Of a DNA stretch of 64,000 nucleotides, positions 53,415 through 63,096 are shown piece after piece; position 1 is the stretch's first letter; each line of letters opens with the position of its first letter. This DNA is from Candidatus Obscuribacter phosphatis (GTDB taxonomy: Bacteria > Cyanobacteriota > Vampirovibrionia > Obscuribacterales > Obscuribacteraceae): positions 2,744,529 through 2,808,528 of the forward strand of contig MOYA01000001.1 in NCBI GenBank assembly GCA_001899315.1, written 5' to 3'. The notes under the pieces are model-generated. The model worked only from the letters and a program-made list of their open reading frames with translations, was not told where the DNA came from and did no database searches. A program made the position numbers and the translations under genes.

Positions 53415-54399
53415 TGGCGGCAATTGTGATTGCATAAGCAATTGAGCCGATGGCCAGATGCCAGGGTTGCAGCCTGGAAAATTTGAGCATAAGCAAATAG
53501 AAAGTAGCAGCAGTTATGGCCACCGCACCTGAAAGCAAGGTGCCGGTATCTAACTGCCAGGCGGTAAAGGCGACGCCGAAAGCGACAGGAAAACAGCTCT
53601 GAAACACAAGAGCGCCGCTCACATTACCAAGGGCGAGAGTGTCTTTGTTGGAACGCAGCCAAAGCACTGAATTGATTTTCTCGGGCAATTCTGTAGCCAC
53701 AGGACAAATAATCAGCGAAAGGACAAGCGGCGGAATATGAAAGTCGTCTGAAAGATTTTGTATGGTCTCGACAAAGAAATAAGCACCGGTGGATATACCA
53801 AGTAAACCAAGCACAATCTGGGGCACAATCAGGCGCAAGCGCTTTGAACCAAGTTTGAGCAGGCGGTCCAAATAAAGACTCTCAGGCTCTTCACCGACCT
53901 CGCCCTCATGGGCAAAAGACTTCCACAAATAAAAGGGATAAATAAGCACCAAAAGAACAGCCATAGCGGGGCGCCAATAGCCCTGAGCCGGCAGAAAAGA
54001 AGCAGCCATGGCCAAAATGTAAGCGGCGATAAAAAATCGCAAATCCCTCTTGATTACACCCTTTTTAATTTCCAGCCCAGGCTTGCGCCGACCAGAGCGA
54101 GTAAAGAGCAAACAGCTGATGCCGCAAAGCCCGAAAGTGAGCGTAGAGAGCATGAAAGGGGCACCGGCTATAGCTCCGATGCCGACCTCGGCCCCGTGTT
54201 GCTTGCCAAAAAAGATGAGAGCGACCACAGGAATGAGGGTCTCCGGTAGAGCCGTTCCCACAGCCGCCAAGACCGATCCCACTACCCCTTCGCTAAGCTG
54301 CAAACGCTGACCCAGCCACTCTATGCCGTTTGTAAAGAGCTCAGAACAAAAGACGATGAATATAAGAGTAAAAACGAGGATAACTAAGTCTAAGATCAC
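53392..54399 (-). CDS. Ca2+/cation antiporter family protein (CaCA)
   Basis: 335 aa with about ten TM helices. Two alpha-repeats carry the ion-binding motifs: AAVGTALPETLIP in the first half and CPVATELPEKIN in the second, both with the acidic residue typical of Ca2+/Na+-H+ exchangers. A hydrophilic loop lies between about residues 160 and 190. The exchanged ion is not defined. Convergent overlap with the AI-2E gene. Confidence 0.88.
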   Translation of the reverse strand: MILDLVILVFTLIFIVFCSELFTNGIEWLGQRLQLSEGVVGSVLAAVGTALPETLIPVVALIFFGKQHGAEVGIGAIAGAPFMLSTLTFGLCGISCLLFTRSGRRKPGLEIKKGVIKRDLRFFIAAYILAMAASFLPAQGYWRPAMAVLLVLIYPFYLWKSFAHEGEVGEEPESLYLDRLLKLGSKRLRLIVPQIVLGLLGISTGAYFFVETIQNLSDDFHIPPLVLSLIICPVATELPEKINSVLWLRSNKDTLALGNVSGALVFQSCFPVAFGVAFTAWQLDTGTLLSGAVAITAATFYLLMLKFSRLQPWHLAIGSIAYAITIAAIIHLDLT

Positions 54400-54500
54400 T
54401 GTTCACACCCGAGGTTCTTTCTGCGAGAATACCAGAAGTTTTGAAATAAGATCTAAGAACGCGACCGAAAAGTCAGAAAAGTAAGTGCGAAAATTCAGTA

Positions 54501-54785
54501 ATGATATCTATTGATGATGTAAAACATGTGGCCAAGCTTGCCAGGCTGAGCCTAACCGATGAAGAATGCCGCAAGCATTCGGAAGAACTGTCACGCATTA
54601 TCGAATTCTTCGACGAGCTCAAAGGCATCGATACTGAAGGGGTGGAGCCTATGTCGCACCCCATAAGTGCCGCCAATGCCCTCAGACCCGACCAAGTAGT
54701 CAGGGCTTTCAGCCGAGAAGAGCTTATGGCCTGCGCCCCGGTCAAAGACGGCAACTTTTTCAAAGTGCCGAAGATAGGGGAATAG
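54501..54785 (+). CDS. gatC: Asp-tRNA(Asn)/Glu-tRNA(Gln) amidotransferase subunit C
   Basis: 94 aa. VKHVAKLARLSLTDEEC at the start and the ...GVEPMSHPISAANALRPDQV stretch are the GatC signature. It stabilises GatA in making Gln-tRNA(Gln) or Asn-tRNA(Asn). It stands without gatA/gatB, which must lie elsewhere, and is followed after 97 bases by pyrG. Start ATG 54501 has only a weak Shine-Dalgarno. Confidence 0.95.
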   Translation: MISIDDVKHVAKLARLSLTDEECRKHSEELSRIIEFFDELKGIDTEGVEPMSHPISAANALRPDQVVRAFSREELMACAPVKDGNFFKVPKIGE

Positions 54786-54870
54786 AAAGTATGAATGCAA
54801 ATTTAAATTGTCGATGGGAGCGCCGAGACGGTGTAGCTCTCACCCCCCGAAATTGGAACACAGCATTTAA

Positions 54871-56589
<1,719 letters not shown>

Positions 56590-56602
56590 TGAAAGAACGT
56601 CC

Positions 56603-57871
56603 ATGAGCACCTCTCAAAAAAACAAGCCCACCGCCTTCACTTTAGCTCTCGCCCTAATTACACTGGCCCTTGGTCCTGCCACCAATGCAGTTTTAGCCCA
56701 GGGCACCAGTCTAGAAATCAGCGAAGTGAAAGACCAGAAGACCAAGTTAGATGCTGCAAAAGCCGGCGGCGAAGCTGACGAGGTCAAGCCCTCAACCAAA
56801 GAAACAGATAAGACTTCTGATAAGAGTTCTGATAAAAGCTCTGATACGCCTACTGCTGCCGAGCCTGAAAAAGACAAAGAGAAGACCGGCACCAATAGTG
56901 AGTCTGGTATCGCCGGTGAAGCCAAAGAAAAAACCGGCACCAATAGCGAGCCTGGTATCGCCGGCGAAGCCAAAGAAACTGCCAGCCAAAAGGCGGAAGA
57001 GCTGGCAAAACTAAGCGGACACATTAGCTGGTGCAAGTCAATTGCATTTAGCCCCGACGGCAGCAAAGCCATTTCGGGCAGTGATGATGACACAGTGAGA
57101 TACTGGGACCTCACCACCGGCAAAGAAATCAAAAGACTGGACGGTCACGAAGACAACGTCAATAGTGTCGCCTTTTCACCAGATGCCACTAAAGTTGTCT
57201 CGGGCAGCATCGACAAGACTCTCAAAATTTGGAACCTGGAAACAGGGTCCTGCGAAAAGACTTTGAAAGGTCATGCCAATTTCATAACCGCAGTCACTTG
57301 GGCGCCGGGCGGCAAGCAAATAGCCTCGGCCGACTATGACGGTACTATTCATATATGGGATGTCGAGAGCGGCAAGACAGTCACGGTACTGACCGGCAGA
57401 CCAACGACCATACGCTGTCTAGCCTTCACCCCCGACGGTGCTTATTTATTTTCTGGCGCCAGCGATAGACAAATCACCCAGTGGAAGCTTAAGGACGGCA
57501 GCCAAGTCAGACAACTGTCGGGGCATAAAGGCGATATCACCGCCCTCGATGTAAAAGGCGACGGCAAGACCCTGCTTTCAGCCAGCCGCGATTTGTCTTT
57601 GAGACTCTGGGATGTGGCAAGCGGCGCCGAAACTAAAAAACTAGTTGGACACGGCGACTGGATAGTGAATGCCGCATTTTGCGATGACGGCAATATAGTG
57701 AGCGGCAGTCTCGATAAAACCTTTAGACGCTGGTCGACCGAAGGCAACGAACTAAACTGCTATACCATGAACAGTTTCGGCATGTGGAGCCTGGCTTTCA
57801 CTAAAGACGGCAAGAAAGCCTTAACCGGCAGCAATGACTATACTCTGCGCTACTGGAAACTTTCAGACTAA
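56603..57871 (+). CDS. Secreted WD40-repeat protein
   Basis: About 422 aa from ATG 56603. A signal peptide ends at AVLA-QG near residue 32, followed by a charged Lys/Ser/Glu-rich linker (about 35-130) that contains a 48-bp duplication, then about seven WD40 repeats, each with a GH...WD pair (for example KTVRYWDLTTG and KTLKIWNLETG), forming a beta-propeller for protein binding. Its export to the periplasm or cell surface is inferred from the signal peptide. An in-frame ATG 56507 lies inside pyrG and is not used. Ends overlapping the DUF1643 gene by 4 bases. Confidence 0.9.
   Translation: MSTSQKNKPTAFTLALALITLALGPATNAVLAQGTSLEISEVKDQKTKLDAAKAGGEADEVKPSTKETDKTSDKSSDKSSDTPTAAEPEKDKEKTGTNSESGIAGEAKEKTGTNSEPGIAGEAKETASQKAEELAKLSGHISWCKSIAFSPDGSKAISGSDDDTVRYWDLTTGKEIKRLDGHEDNVNSVAFSPDATKVVSGSIDKTLKIWNLETGSCEKTLKGHANFITAVTWAPGGKQIASADYDGTIHIWDVESGKTVTVLTGRPTTIRCLAFTPDGAYLFSGASDRQITQWKLKDGSQVRQLSGHKGDITALDVKGDGKTLLSASRDLSLRLWDVASGAETKKLVGHGDWIVNAAFCDDGNIVSGSLDKTFRRWSTEGNELNCYTMNSFGMWSLAFTKDGKKALTGSNDYTLRYWKLSD
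56882..56977 (+). repeat. 48-bp tandem duplication in the WD40 protein linker
   Basis: Two adjacent 48-bp units encode KTGTNSESGIAGEAKE and KTGTNSEPGIAGEAKE. Four or five bases differ, so the duplication is recent but not identical. It keeps the frame. Confidence 0.92.
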
Positions 57872-58404
57872 GTAGGCAATTGAAATAGAATTGCCGGAGC
57901 TTTCTTGAGCTTGGTGCCCGACCTGACATATAGGGGATGCCTGGGCGTGCCTCTTGCCGTCATGTCGATGATAAGACAACGAGCGGGATCAATATTTGCC
58001 AATACTTGGGCAATGCGCTCGGGACAGAAAAGGGCGTCATTACCCCAAGCCAACAAAGTATGCCTGGAGACCGTCTGGCTGAACTGCAAATAAAAGTCAT
58101 TCTTTCTGCCCCAAAGCCGCCCGATAGGGTCCCGCGCTTGCCTGAGCAACTGCGGATAGGGCGTGACATAGGCGAAAAGATTTGTCACCACAAAACCATC
58201 ATAGCCGTTGGCTATGGCCAGGCGTCGACAACTGGCGATAGTGGGGTCATCGGCGGTGGCATCAGCCAAAGAAGGATTAAGCATGACGATAGACAAGAAA
58301 TTATCATGCTCGAACTCTTTAAAATTGCGCCATAACAAATAACGATACTGTTTTTTCTTGTCGAAAAGAGCACCGTCGACACTCAAGTCGATAGACTTAG
58401 TCAC
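57868..58404 (-). CDS. DUF1643 domain protein
   Basis: 178 aa. FLSIVMLNPSLADATADDPT and the WGND segment are characteristic of the DUF1643 family, of unknown function. No signal peptide or TM helix. It follows the CorA gene with a 4-base overlap on the same strand, so they are cotranscribed, and ends in a convergent overlap with the WD40 gene (57868-57871). Confidence 0.88.
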   Translation of the reverse strand: MTKSIDLSVDGALFDKKKQYRYLLWRNFKEFEHDNFLSIVMLNPSLADATADDPTIASCRRLAIANGYDGFVVTNLFAYVTPYPQLLRQARDPIGRLWGRKNDFYLQFSQTVSRHTLLAWGNDALFCPERIAQVLANIDPARCLIIDMTARGTPRHPLYVRSGTKLKKAPAILFQLPT

Positions 58405-59564
58405 GATTGGCTGGAATTAGCGGAAGACGGAGCCGGAGCCGCAGCTTTAGGCGAATCGCCGCTCTCCAGCCGTTTGAGCGGCTTTAGGATAAACATAAAA
58501 AGGGCCGCCGAAAGCGAAACCATAAGCACTATGGCTATAGGATAACCATAAAACCAGTTCAACTCAGGCATGTTATAGGGTGATGATTCGGGATTGAAGT
58601 TCATACCGTAGATGCCGGCCACAAGGGTGGGTGGCGCACAAACAGTGGTGATCACGGTTAGTACTTTCATCACCTCTGATAGACGATTAGAGGTGGTGGA
58701 CAGATAAACATCCATCAAGTCGGAACAAAGTTCGCGGTATGTATCGATAAAGTCGGCAATCTGCACCACATGATCGTGGCTATCGCGTAAATGCAAAAGC
58801 GTATCGGCGGTGAAATAATCGGGACTATTGCGCAGCATCGAGCTGAGGGCTTCTCTAAGCGGGAAAAGGGCGCGACGCATAGCCAAAAGTTCACGTTTAA
58901 TTGAATGCAGCCTGGTGACCGTACGTTTGCTTGGGGCATCAAGAATCTCGTCTTCCATATTTTCGAGCTTCTCGCCAAAATACTCCAAAATTGGATAATA
59001 ACAGTCGATGACACTATCTATAATGGCATAGGCAAGATAGTCGGCACCGGCAGAGCGCATGCGTCCCTGTCCTTTTCTAATGCGCTCAAGCACCGGCTTG
59101 GTGGCATCGATTGGACCTTCCTGAAAGGTGATGACAAACTTATTGTTGAAATAAAGGCTGACCTGCTCCTGTTTCAGCTCATCTTTGGCTTCCATCATAT
59201 GGGCAATGAAAAAGCAGCAGTCATCGTAAGTTTCAAACTTAGCCCGTTGATGCACGGTAACAATATCTTCTAGAGCAAGCGGGTGAATTTTGAATAAATC
59301 GCCCAGCCACTTAATTTTCTTGTCGCTAGCCAGCCCCTCGACATTTATCCAAACCACCGGCCATTTCTCAAGCTGAGAAACCACCCTGGTTATCTCGACC
59401 CGATGCTCTTCTAAGAGGCGCTCACCGTCATAACAAATCAAGCTTATTTCTGTTTGCGCCGCGTCCGGATCAAAGGTCAAAGACTCGGGTCCGACGCCTG
59501 CCACCATATACGGTATGGTCATCGTGGTCCGAATAGATTTGCGTATTGTCTTTCGATGAGACAC
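58401..59564 (-). CDS. corA: CorA-family magnesium/cobalt transporter
   Basis: 387 aa. A large cytoplasmic N-terminal domain (about 1-290) leads to two TM helices, with the GMN signature in GIYGMNFNPES near residue 322-332. Length and layout are standard CorA. It moves Mg2+ (or Co2+/Zn2+) into the cell as a pentamer. A short Ser/Pro/Ala tail follows the last helix. Confidence 0.95.
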   Translation of the reverse strand: MSHRKTIRKSIRTTMTIPYMVAGVGPESLTFDPDAAQTEISLICYDGERLLEEHRVEITRVVSQLEKWPVVWINVEGLASDKKIKWLGDLFKIHPLALEDIVTVHQRAKFETYDDCCFFIAHMMEAKDELKQEQVSLYFNNKFVITFQEGPIDATKPVLERIRKGQGRMRSAGADYLAYAIIDSVIDCYYPILEYFGEKLENMEDEILDAPSKRTVTRLHSIKRELLAMRRALFPLREALSSMLRNSPDYFTADTLLHLRDSHDHVVQIADFIDTYRELCSDLMDVYLSTTSNRLSEVMKVLTVITTVCAPPTLVAGIYGMNFNPESSPYNMPELNWFYGYPIAIVLMVSLSAALFMFILKPLKRLESGDSPKAAAPAPSSANSSQS

Positions 59565-59708
59565 TGACGACTCCCGCTTGATTCTTATTACTCTTGAAAG
59601 CTTTGCACAGTAAAAGATTAATATAAGAGGGCAGGCAGAAGCAAGCAGAATAGCGATCTAATATGTGGTAATCTGCCAAGACAGGGAAACAACTTGAGGA
59701 TTGACATC

Positions 59709-60455
59709 ATGACGACTCCTCTTGCCAGCGTCGGCTTCAAAATATTCAGCCCGGAAGAGGCCCAGCAACTAGCCGGTACCGTCGCCGAGAGAGGCGAGCG
59801 CGTAGGTACCGCTCTAGGTTATTACATGGTGCTCAAGACCGGCACCCGCTCGCAACTATGGGCAAAACTAGACGAAGAGAACCGCCCTTATTCAATTTGC
59901 CCCCACTATGACGGTGACTCGCGCACCAAAGTCTTGCTTTCACAAAGGCTCAAGTATAATAATCGCCCCCTGGACGGGCGCTATCTGGCCTGGGTCAATC
60001 CCAATTCCAACACACCCGGCTTAGGCGGTCTGCCCGGCGACTATACAATTATTTTTGAGTGTCCTGATTATGCCTACTGCAATTTTATGGAAGTGCCCTG
60101 TGTCACCACAGTGCAGCTAACTGCAGCCGCCAAAGACATAAGCATCTTCAACAGCAAAGAAGAATACCGCGAGTATGCCAACAAGGTTTGTCCAATCGGC
60201 AGTGTCATGACCGCCGGTACCACCGGTGCCGCCACACCGGCCTATCTGCCCGACGCCTATATATGCGCCGAAGTTTTGCAGACTCAGGTCTTTGAAAATC
60301 CCTACACTCACTATTATTTTCAATGGGCGCTGGTGCAAGCCGGTGCCGCCCAATTCGACGTCTGTGTCGATGCCGCCATCTTAGAGATACCAATGGTGGC
60401 AGGCGGAGTTGTCGCCGGTAATTTTCATATTTCCGGACGCATTGTCTTAGAATAA
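59709..60455 (+). CDS. Hypothetical protein, about 248 aa
   Basis: Unrecognised. Predicted soluble, mixed alpha/beta with a Tyr/Gly-rich centre and six Cys, and no signal peptide. A tandem GTTGAATPAY stretch and a C-terminal beta region (MVAGGVVAGNFHISGRI) suggest a beta-sandwich. ATG 59709 has GAGG upstream and is preferred over TTG 59694. It is divergent from corA across 144 bases and ends in a repeat array. Confidence 0.78.
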   Translation: MTTPLASVGFKIFSPEEAQQLAGTVAERGERVGTALGYYMVLKTGTRSQLWAKLDEENRPYSICPHYDGDSRTKVLLSQRLKYNNRPLDGRYLAWVNPNSNTPGLGGLPGDYTIIFECPDYAYCNFMEVPCVTTVQLTAAAKDISIFNSKEEYREYANKVCPIGSVMTAGTTGAATPAYLPDAYICAEVLQTQVFENPYTHYYFQWALVQAGAAQFDVCVDAAILEIPMVAGGVVAGNFHISGRIVLE

Positions 60456-60505
60456 GCCACTATCTTTTGAGCCACCATATTTTGAGCCACTATCTTTGGT
60501 GGCTC
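60456..60505. repeat. Three 15-bp tandem repeats with a stem-loop at a convergent gene junction
   Basis: GCCACTATCTTTTGA, GCCACCATATTTTGA and GCCACTATCTTTGGT lie end to end from 60456 to 60500. The last unit with the following bases forms a hairpin, GAGCCAC (60484-60490) with GTGGCTC (60499-60505). The array overlaps the stop of the 440-aa gene on the - strand. The hairpin has no strong T-run. Confidence 0.85.
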
Positions 60506-61812
60506 ACCCGGTGATCTAGAGATCTAATTATAGAAAGAGCCCAGGTCTGGTCGTCTTCTTCCTCGAAACAGATGGTCACTTGGGCAAATGTACCTTCCGC
60601 CGAAGCAACGCCTCTAAGCATCCAAAATTCGGCGTCCTCTTCGGTAATCTTTTCAAAGAAAGCTCGCCCAAAGATGCCGTTGCGTTCATAACGCACCGGA
60701 TCATCGATGACCTTGATTTTGCGCAGTATTTCTTCGGCATCAAGCGGCTGACCGGCGGCATCAGTAGCCGACATACAGGTGACGCGCACATTGCGTGTCT
60801 CATCATAAGCCAAAAATGTCTGCCCTTCTTCCAGCTCTTCTACAAAGGTGCCGGGTATGGCAATCGACCAACCGCCGCCTAAATTTTTACGCACATCATA
60901 ACGCCGGTAGCCGACCAGACTAAGCCTTGCCTCGCGAAAGTCGCTCTGATCGGCTTTTTCTTCTATAAAGGCAGACATTTCGCAATCGCTGCCCGAATAG
61001 GCAATAATCTGCGCCCATTCCCGCCAGGGAAATTCTAAGTCAGGATCGAGATTGTAAGCCGAATCGAGGTGCCGCAAGACTGTCTCATTCAGCTCGGCTT
61101 CGCTTTCGGTAAGAGGCTCGCGCCATCTCATGGCGTTCCACATATAACAAAGCGCCCGACCTAGATGATACTCGGCGCCATGACCATCCTCCCACCAAGG
61201 AAAGATATCGCGACCGAGAGAAGGTTCACGGGTAACGGCTTGCAACCAGTGCATGTCGCGTGGACCAAGCTGGGTCAAAATAGGTTCACTGACATCAAAC
61301 TGATGCCCATCAAAAGGCATAGCCAGATGAAACTTAGCCCCTTCCCGGGACAATTCAGAGACTCGCTTACTGAGTGCCCCCATCCAGCGATTAAACTCTT
61401 CATAAAGCCGCTCTTTATCACCGGTTTCAAAAAAGCCGGTTTCATCCAACGCTTCTGCTTCTTCTTCCGAATACCAGTCGAGACCAAAGCACTGAGCCAG
61501 TTTTCTTAAAAGATCACAGATAAAAATATGATAGCCCGGTCCAGCTGAAGAAGTGGCGGCAGCCACCAAAAGCTCGTCTTCAGACAAAGGGGAGAGCATT
61601 ATCGGTTCAGCCCCAGGATGCAGCAAGAGCATCAAACAAGGGTTGCCATCATCATCTTCGGTCCACTGGGACCATTCCAATTCGTCAAAGGCAACATTAG
61701 AGATCCAGCGTTCAAACTCTTCCAATGTGGCGCGGTCGAACACCGCAGACACCTTTTCAGAATTAACGCCCTTGCCTGAAAAACGCCCCTTCAAATAAAG
61801 TCCAAGACTCAT
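60490..61812 (-). CDS. Hypothetical protein, about 440 aa
   Basis: Unrecognised, acidic. Residues about 1-300 are helical with many Trp and Glu; the C-terminal part (about 310-440) is beta-rich (GGGWSIAIPGTFVEELEEGQ) and resembles the DcrB/PsbP-like fold by pattern only. No signal peptide or TM helix. AGGAGG close to ATG 61812 decides the start over an in-frame ATG six codons upstream. Confidence 0.78.
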   Translation of the reverse strand: MSLGLYLKGRFSGKGVNSEKVSAVFDRATLEEFERWISNVAFDELEWSQWTEDDDGNPCLMLLLHPGAEPIMLSPLSEDELLVAAATSSAGPGYHIFICDLLRKLAQCFGLDWYSEEEAEALDETGFFETGDKERLYEEFNRWMGALSKRVSELSREGAKFHLAMPFDGHQFDVSEPILTQLGPRDMHWLQAVTREPSLGRDIFPWWEDGHGAEYHLGRALCYMWNAMRWREPLTESEAELNETVLRHLDSAYNLDPDLEFPWREWAQIIAYSGSDCEMSAFIEEKADQSDFREARLSLVGYRRYDVRKNLGGGWSIAIPGTFVEELEEGQTFLAYDETRNVRVTCMSATDAAGQPLDAEEILRKIKVIDDPVRYERNGIFGRAFFEKITEEDAEFWMLRGVASAEGTFAQVTICFEEEDDQTWALSIIRSLDHRVSHQR

Positions 61813-61918
61813 ACGACCTCCTAAAGGCATTCTACTAGAAAGAGCAGATTAAGTTCTGCTCAGTTCTCTCTAAATAAAGTCAGTTCTCGGTTGAGCTGAG
61901 CACAACGGAGGAAAGAAA

Positions 61919-62404
61919 ATGTCTGTGTTTGCCAGCAAAAGTGAAAAGGTCAATGGGCTTAGGCTCTTCAAGATGTCAAAGGCGCCTATCATATTGGCCG
62001 TCATGGCACTTTTCTGCTCTAGTCAAATGCAGGCCCAAGCGGCACCTTCGCTGAACGACAGCGAAGTGAAGACCACTGCCATGGACGAAATCTTGCAGGC
62101 AGAAAGGGTTCTCACCAGCAAAGGGCTTGGCAGAGCCGACAGCAAAGGCGAAAGAGTCAGCCTACTCATCACAGCCAAAGGTTCAATAGAAAAGGTAACC
62201 GGCTCTTTCGGCAGCATTACCACTGAAAGACCTAAGCAGGGCAAGCTCATATCAAGAGAGACAACCATTCTTTCCACCTCGCCCATCCCTGGTTTGATCA
62301 AGACCACAGTGGAAGACTTCAGCGGCGACCTGGAAAAAGTGACCAACTTGTATAGCGATGGACACAGCGAAACCACTGTGTATAAGTGCGGCGTCAAAAT
62401 CTAA
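61919..62404 (+). CDS. Small secreted protein of unknown function
   Basis: 161 aa. An N-terminal tail of about 20 residues precedes a hydrophobic segment ending QAQA-AP near residue 41, a likely signal peptide or anchor. The mature region is a small beta-rich domain with one Cys near the end. GGAGGA upstream of ATG 61919. It lies divergent from the 440-aa gene and shows no homology I can name. Confidence 0.78.
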   Translation: MSVFASKSEKVNGLRLFKMSKAPIILAVMALFCSSQMQAQAAPSLNDSEVKTTAMDEILQAERVLTSKGLGRADSKGERVSLLITAKGSIEKVTGSFGSITTERPKQGKLISRETTILSTSPIPGLIKTTVEDFSGDLEKVTNLYSDGHSETTVYKCGVKI

Positions 62405-62452
62405 AGGCAAGAGCTAAAGAAAAGTTCTAAAGACAAAATATTTAGGACAGTT

Positions 62453-62995
62453 CTAAAGACCGGCGGACCATTTGCTTTTTTCCACCCGGCGCAGATCTTC
62501 TAGCTGACTGACCGAACGCAGAAAGCTCTCAAGCTTTGGTAATTCATCGTCGGCGGCATCGCCCAAAAAAGGCCGAACAATCAAAGCATTACCGTAATGA
62601 CGGTTCACTTTGCGCAATTCATCATCGACAATCAGCACTCTAGCTAGACTGATGCCGTTCTTTTCGATATGGCGCAGATCTTTTGCATAGTAAGTCTCAC
62701 GCTTAAAGTGGTCAAAGCGCTCGGTGCAACGCTCTCTCCCCCAGACAAAGAGCGGCTCAGGCTGTCCTTTCATTAGTTGCCGGCAAATAGGACCGACATA
62801 AGACAAGGTGGCCGAAGACCAGAAGCCAAGGCGAAAGTGCTCGCCCATAGCTGCCAAGAAAGAGCGAGCATGCGGACGAAAATAGACAAAATAGGGGCCA
62901 AGCAGCATGTCATGCGGCTCCCCCTCTGACAATGGGCTTTCCTGCCCTCTTATCAAAGTTTCGTCTAAATCAAGAATGAGCAGCGGCTTTTCCAT
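62453..62995 (-). CDS. FCP1/NIF-type HAD phosphatase
   Basis: About 180 aa. The HAD motif I DLDETLIRG at residues 8-16 (from MEKPLLILDLDE) marks the catalytic Asp pair. Motif III is VLIVDDELRKV, and LGFWSSATLSY carries the motif II Ser/Thr. The domain resembles FCP1/SCP protein phosphatases, here bacterial and small. ATG 62995 is preferred to TTG 63022. Substrate unknown; a phosphoserine protein such as a target of the Ser/Thr kinases is possible but not shown. Confidence 0.88.
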   Translation of the reverse strand: MEKPLLILDLDETLIRGQESPLSEGEPHDMLLGPYFVYFRPHARSFLAAMGEHFRLGFWSSATLSYVGPICRQLMKGQPEPLFVWGRERCTERFDHFKRETYYAKDLRHIEKNGISLARVLIVDDELRKVNRHYGNALIVRPFLGDAADDELPKLESFLRSVSQLEDLRRVEKSKWSAGL

Positions 62996-63096
62996 ACTTA
63001 GATTCAAGCACTTTTGCTTCAATTTTGGCTTAATTTGCTGGGGCTCTGCTAAAGTAACCGCTACCAGAAATCAACAAACTTTCCAGAACACTTAAA

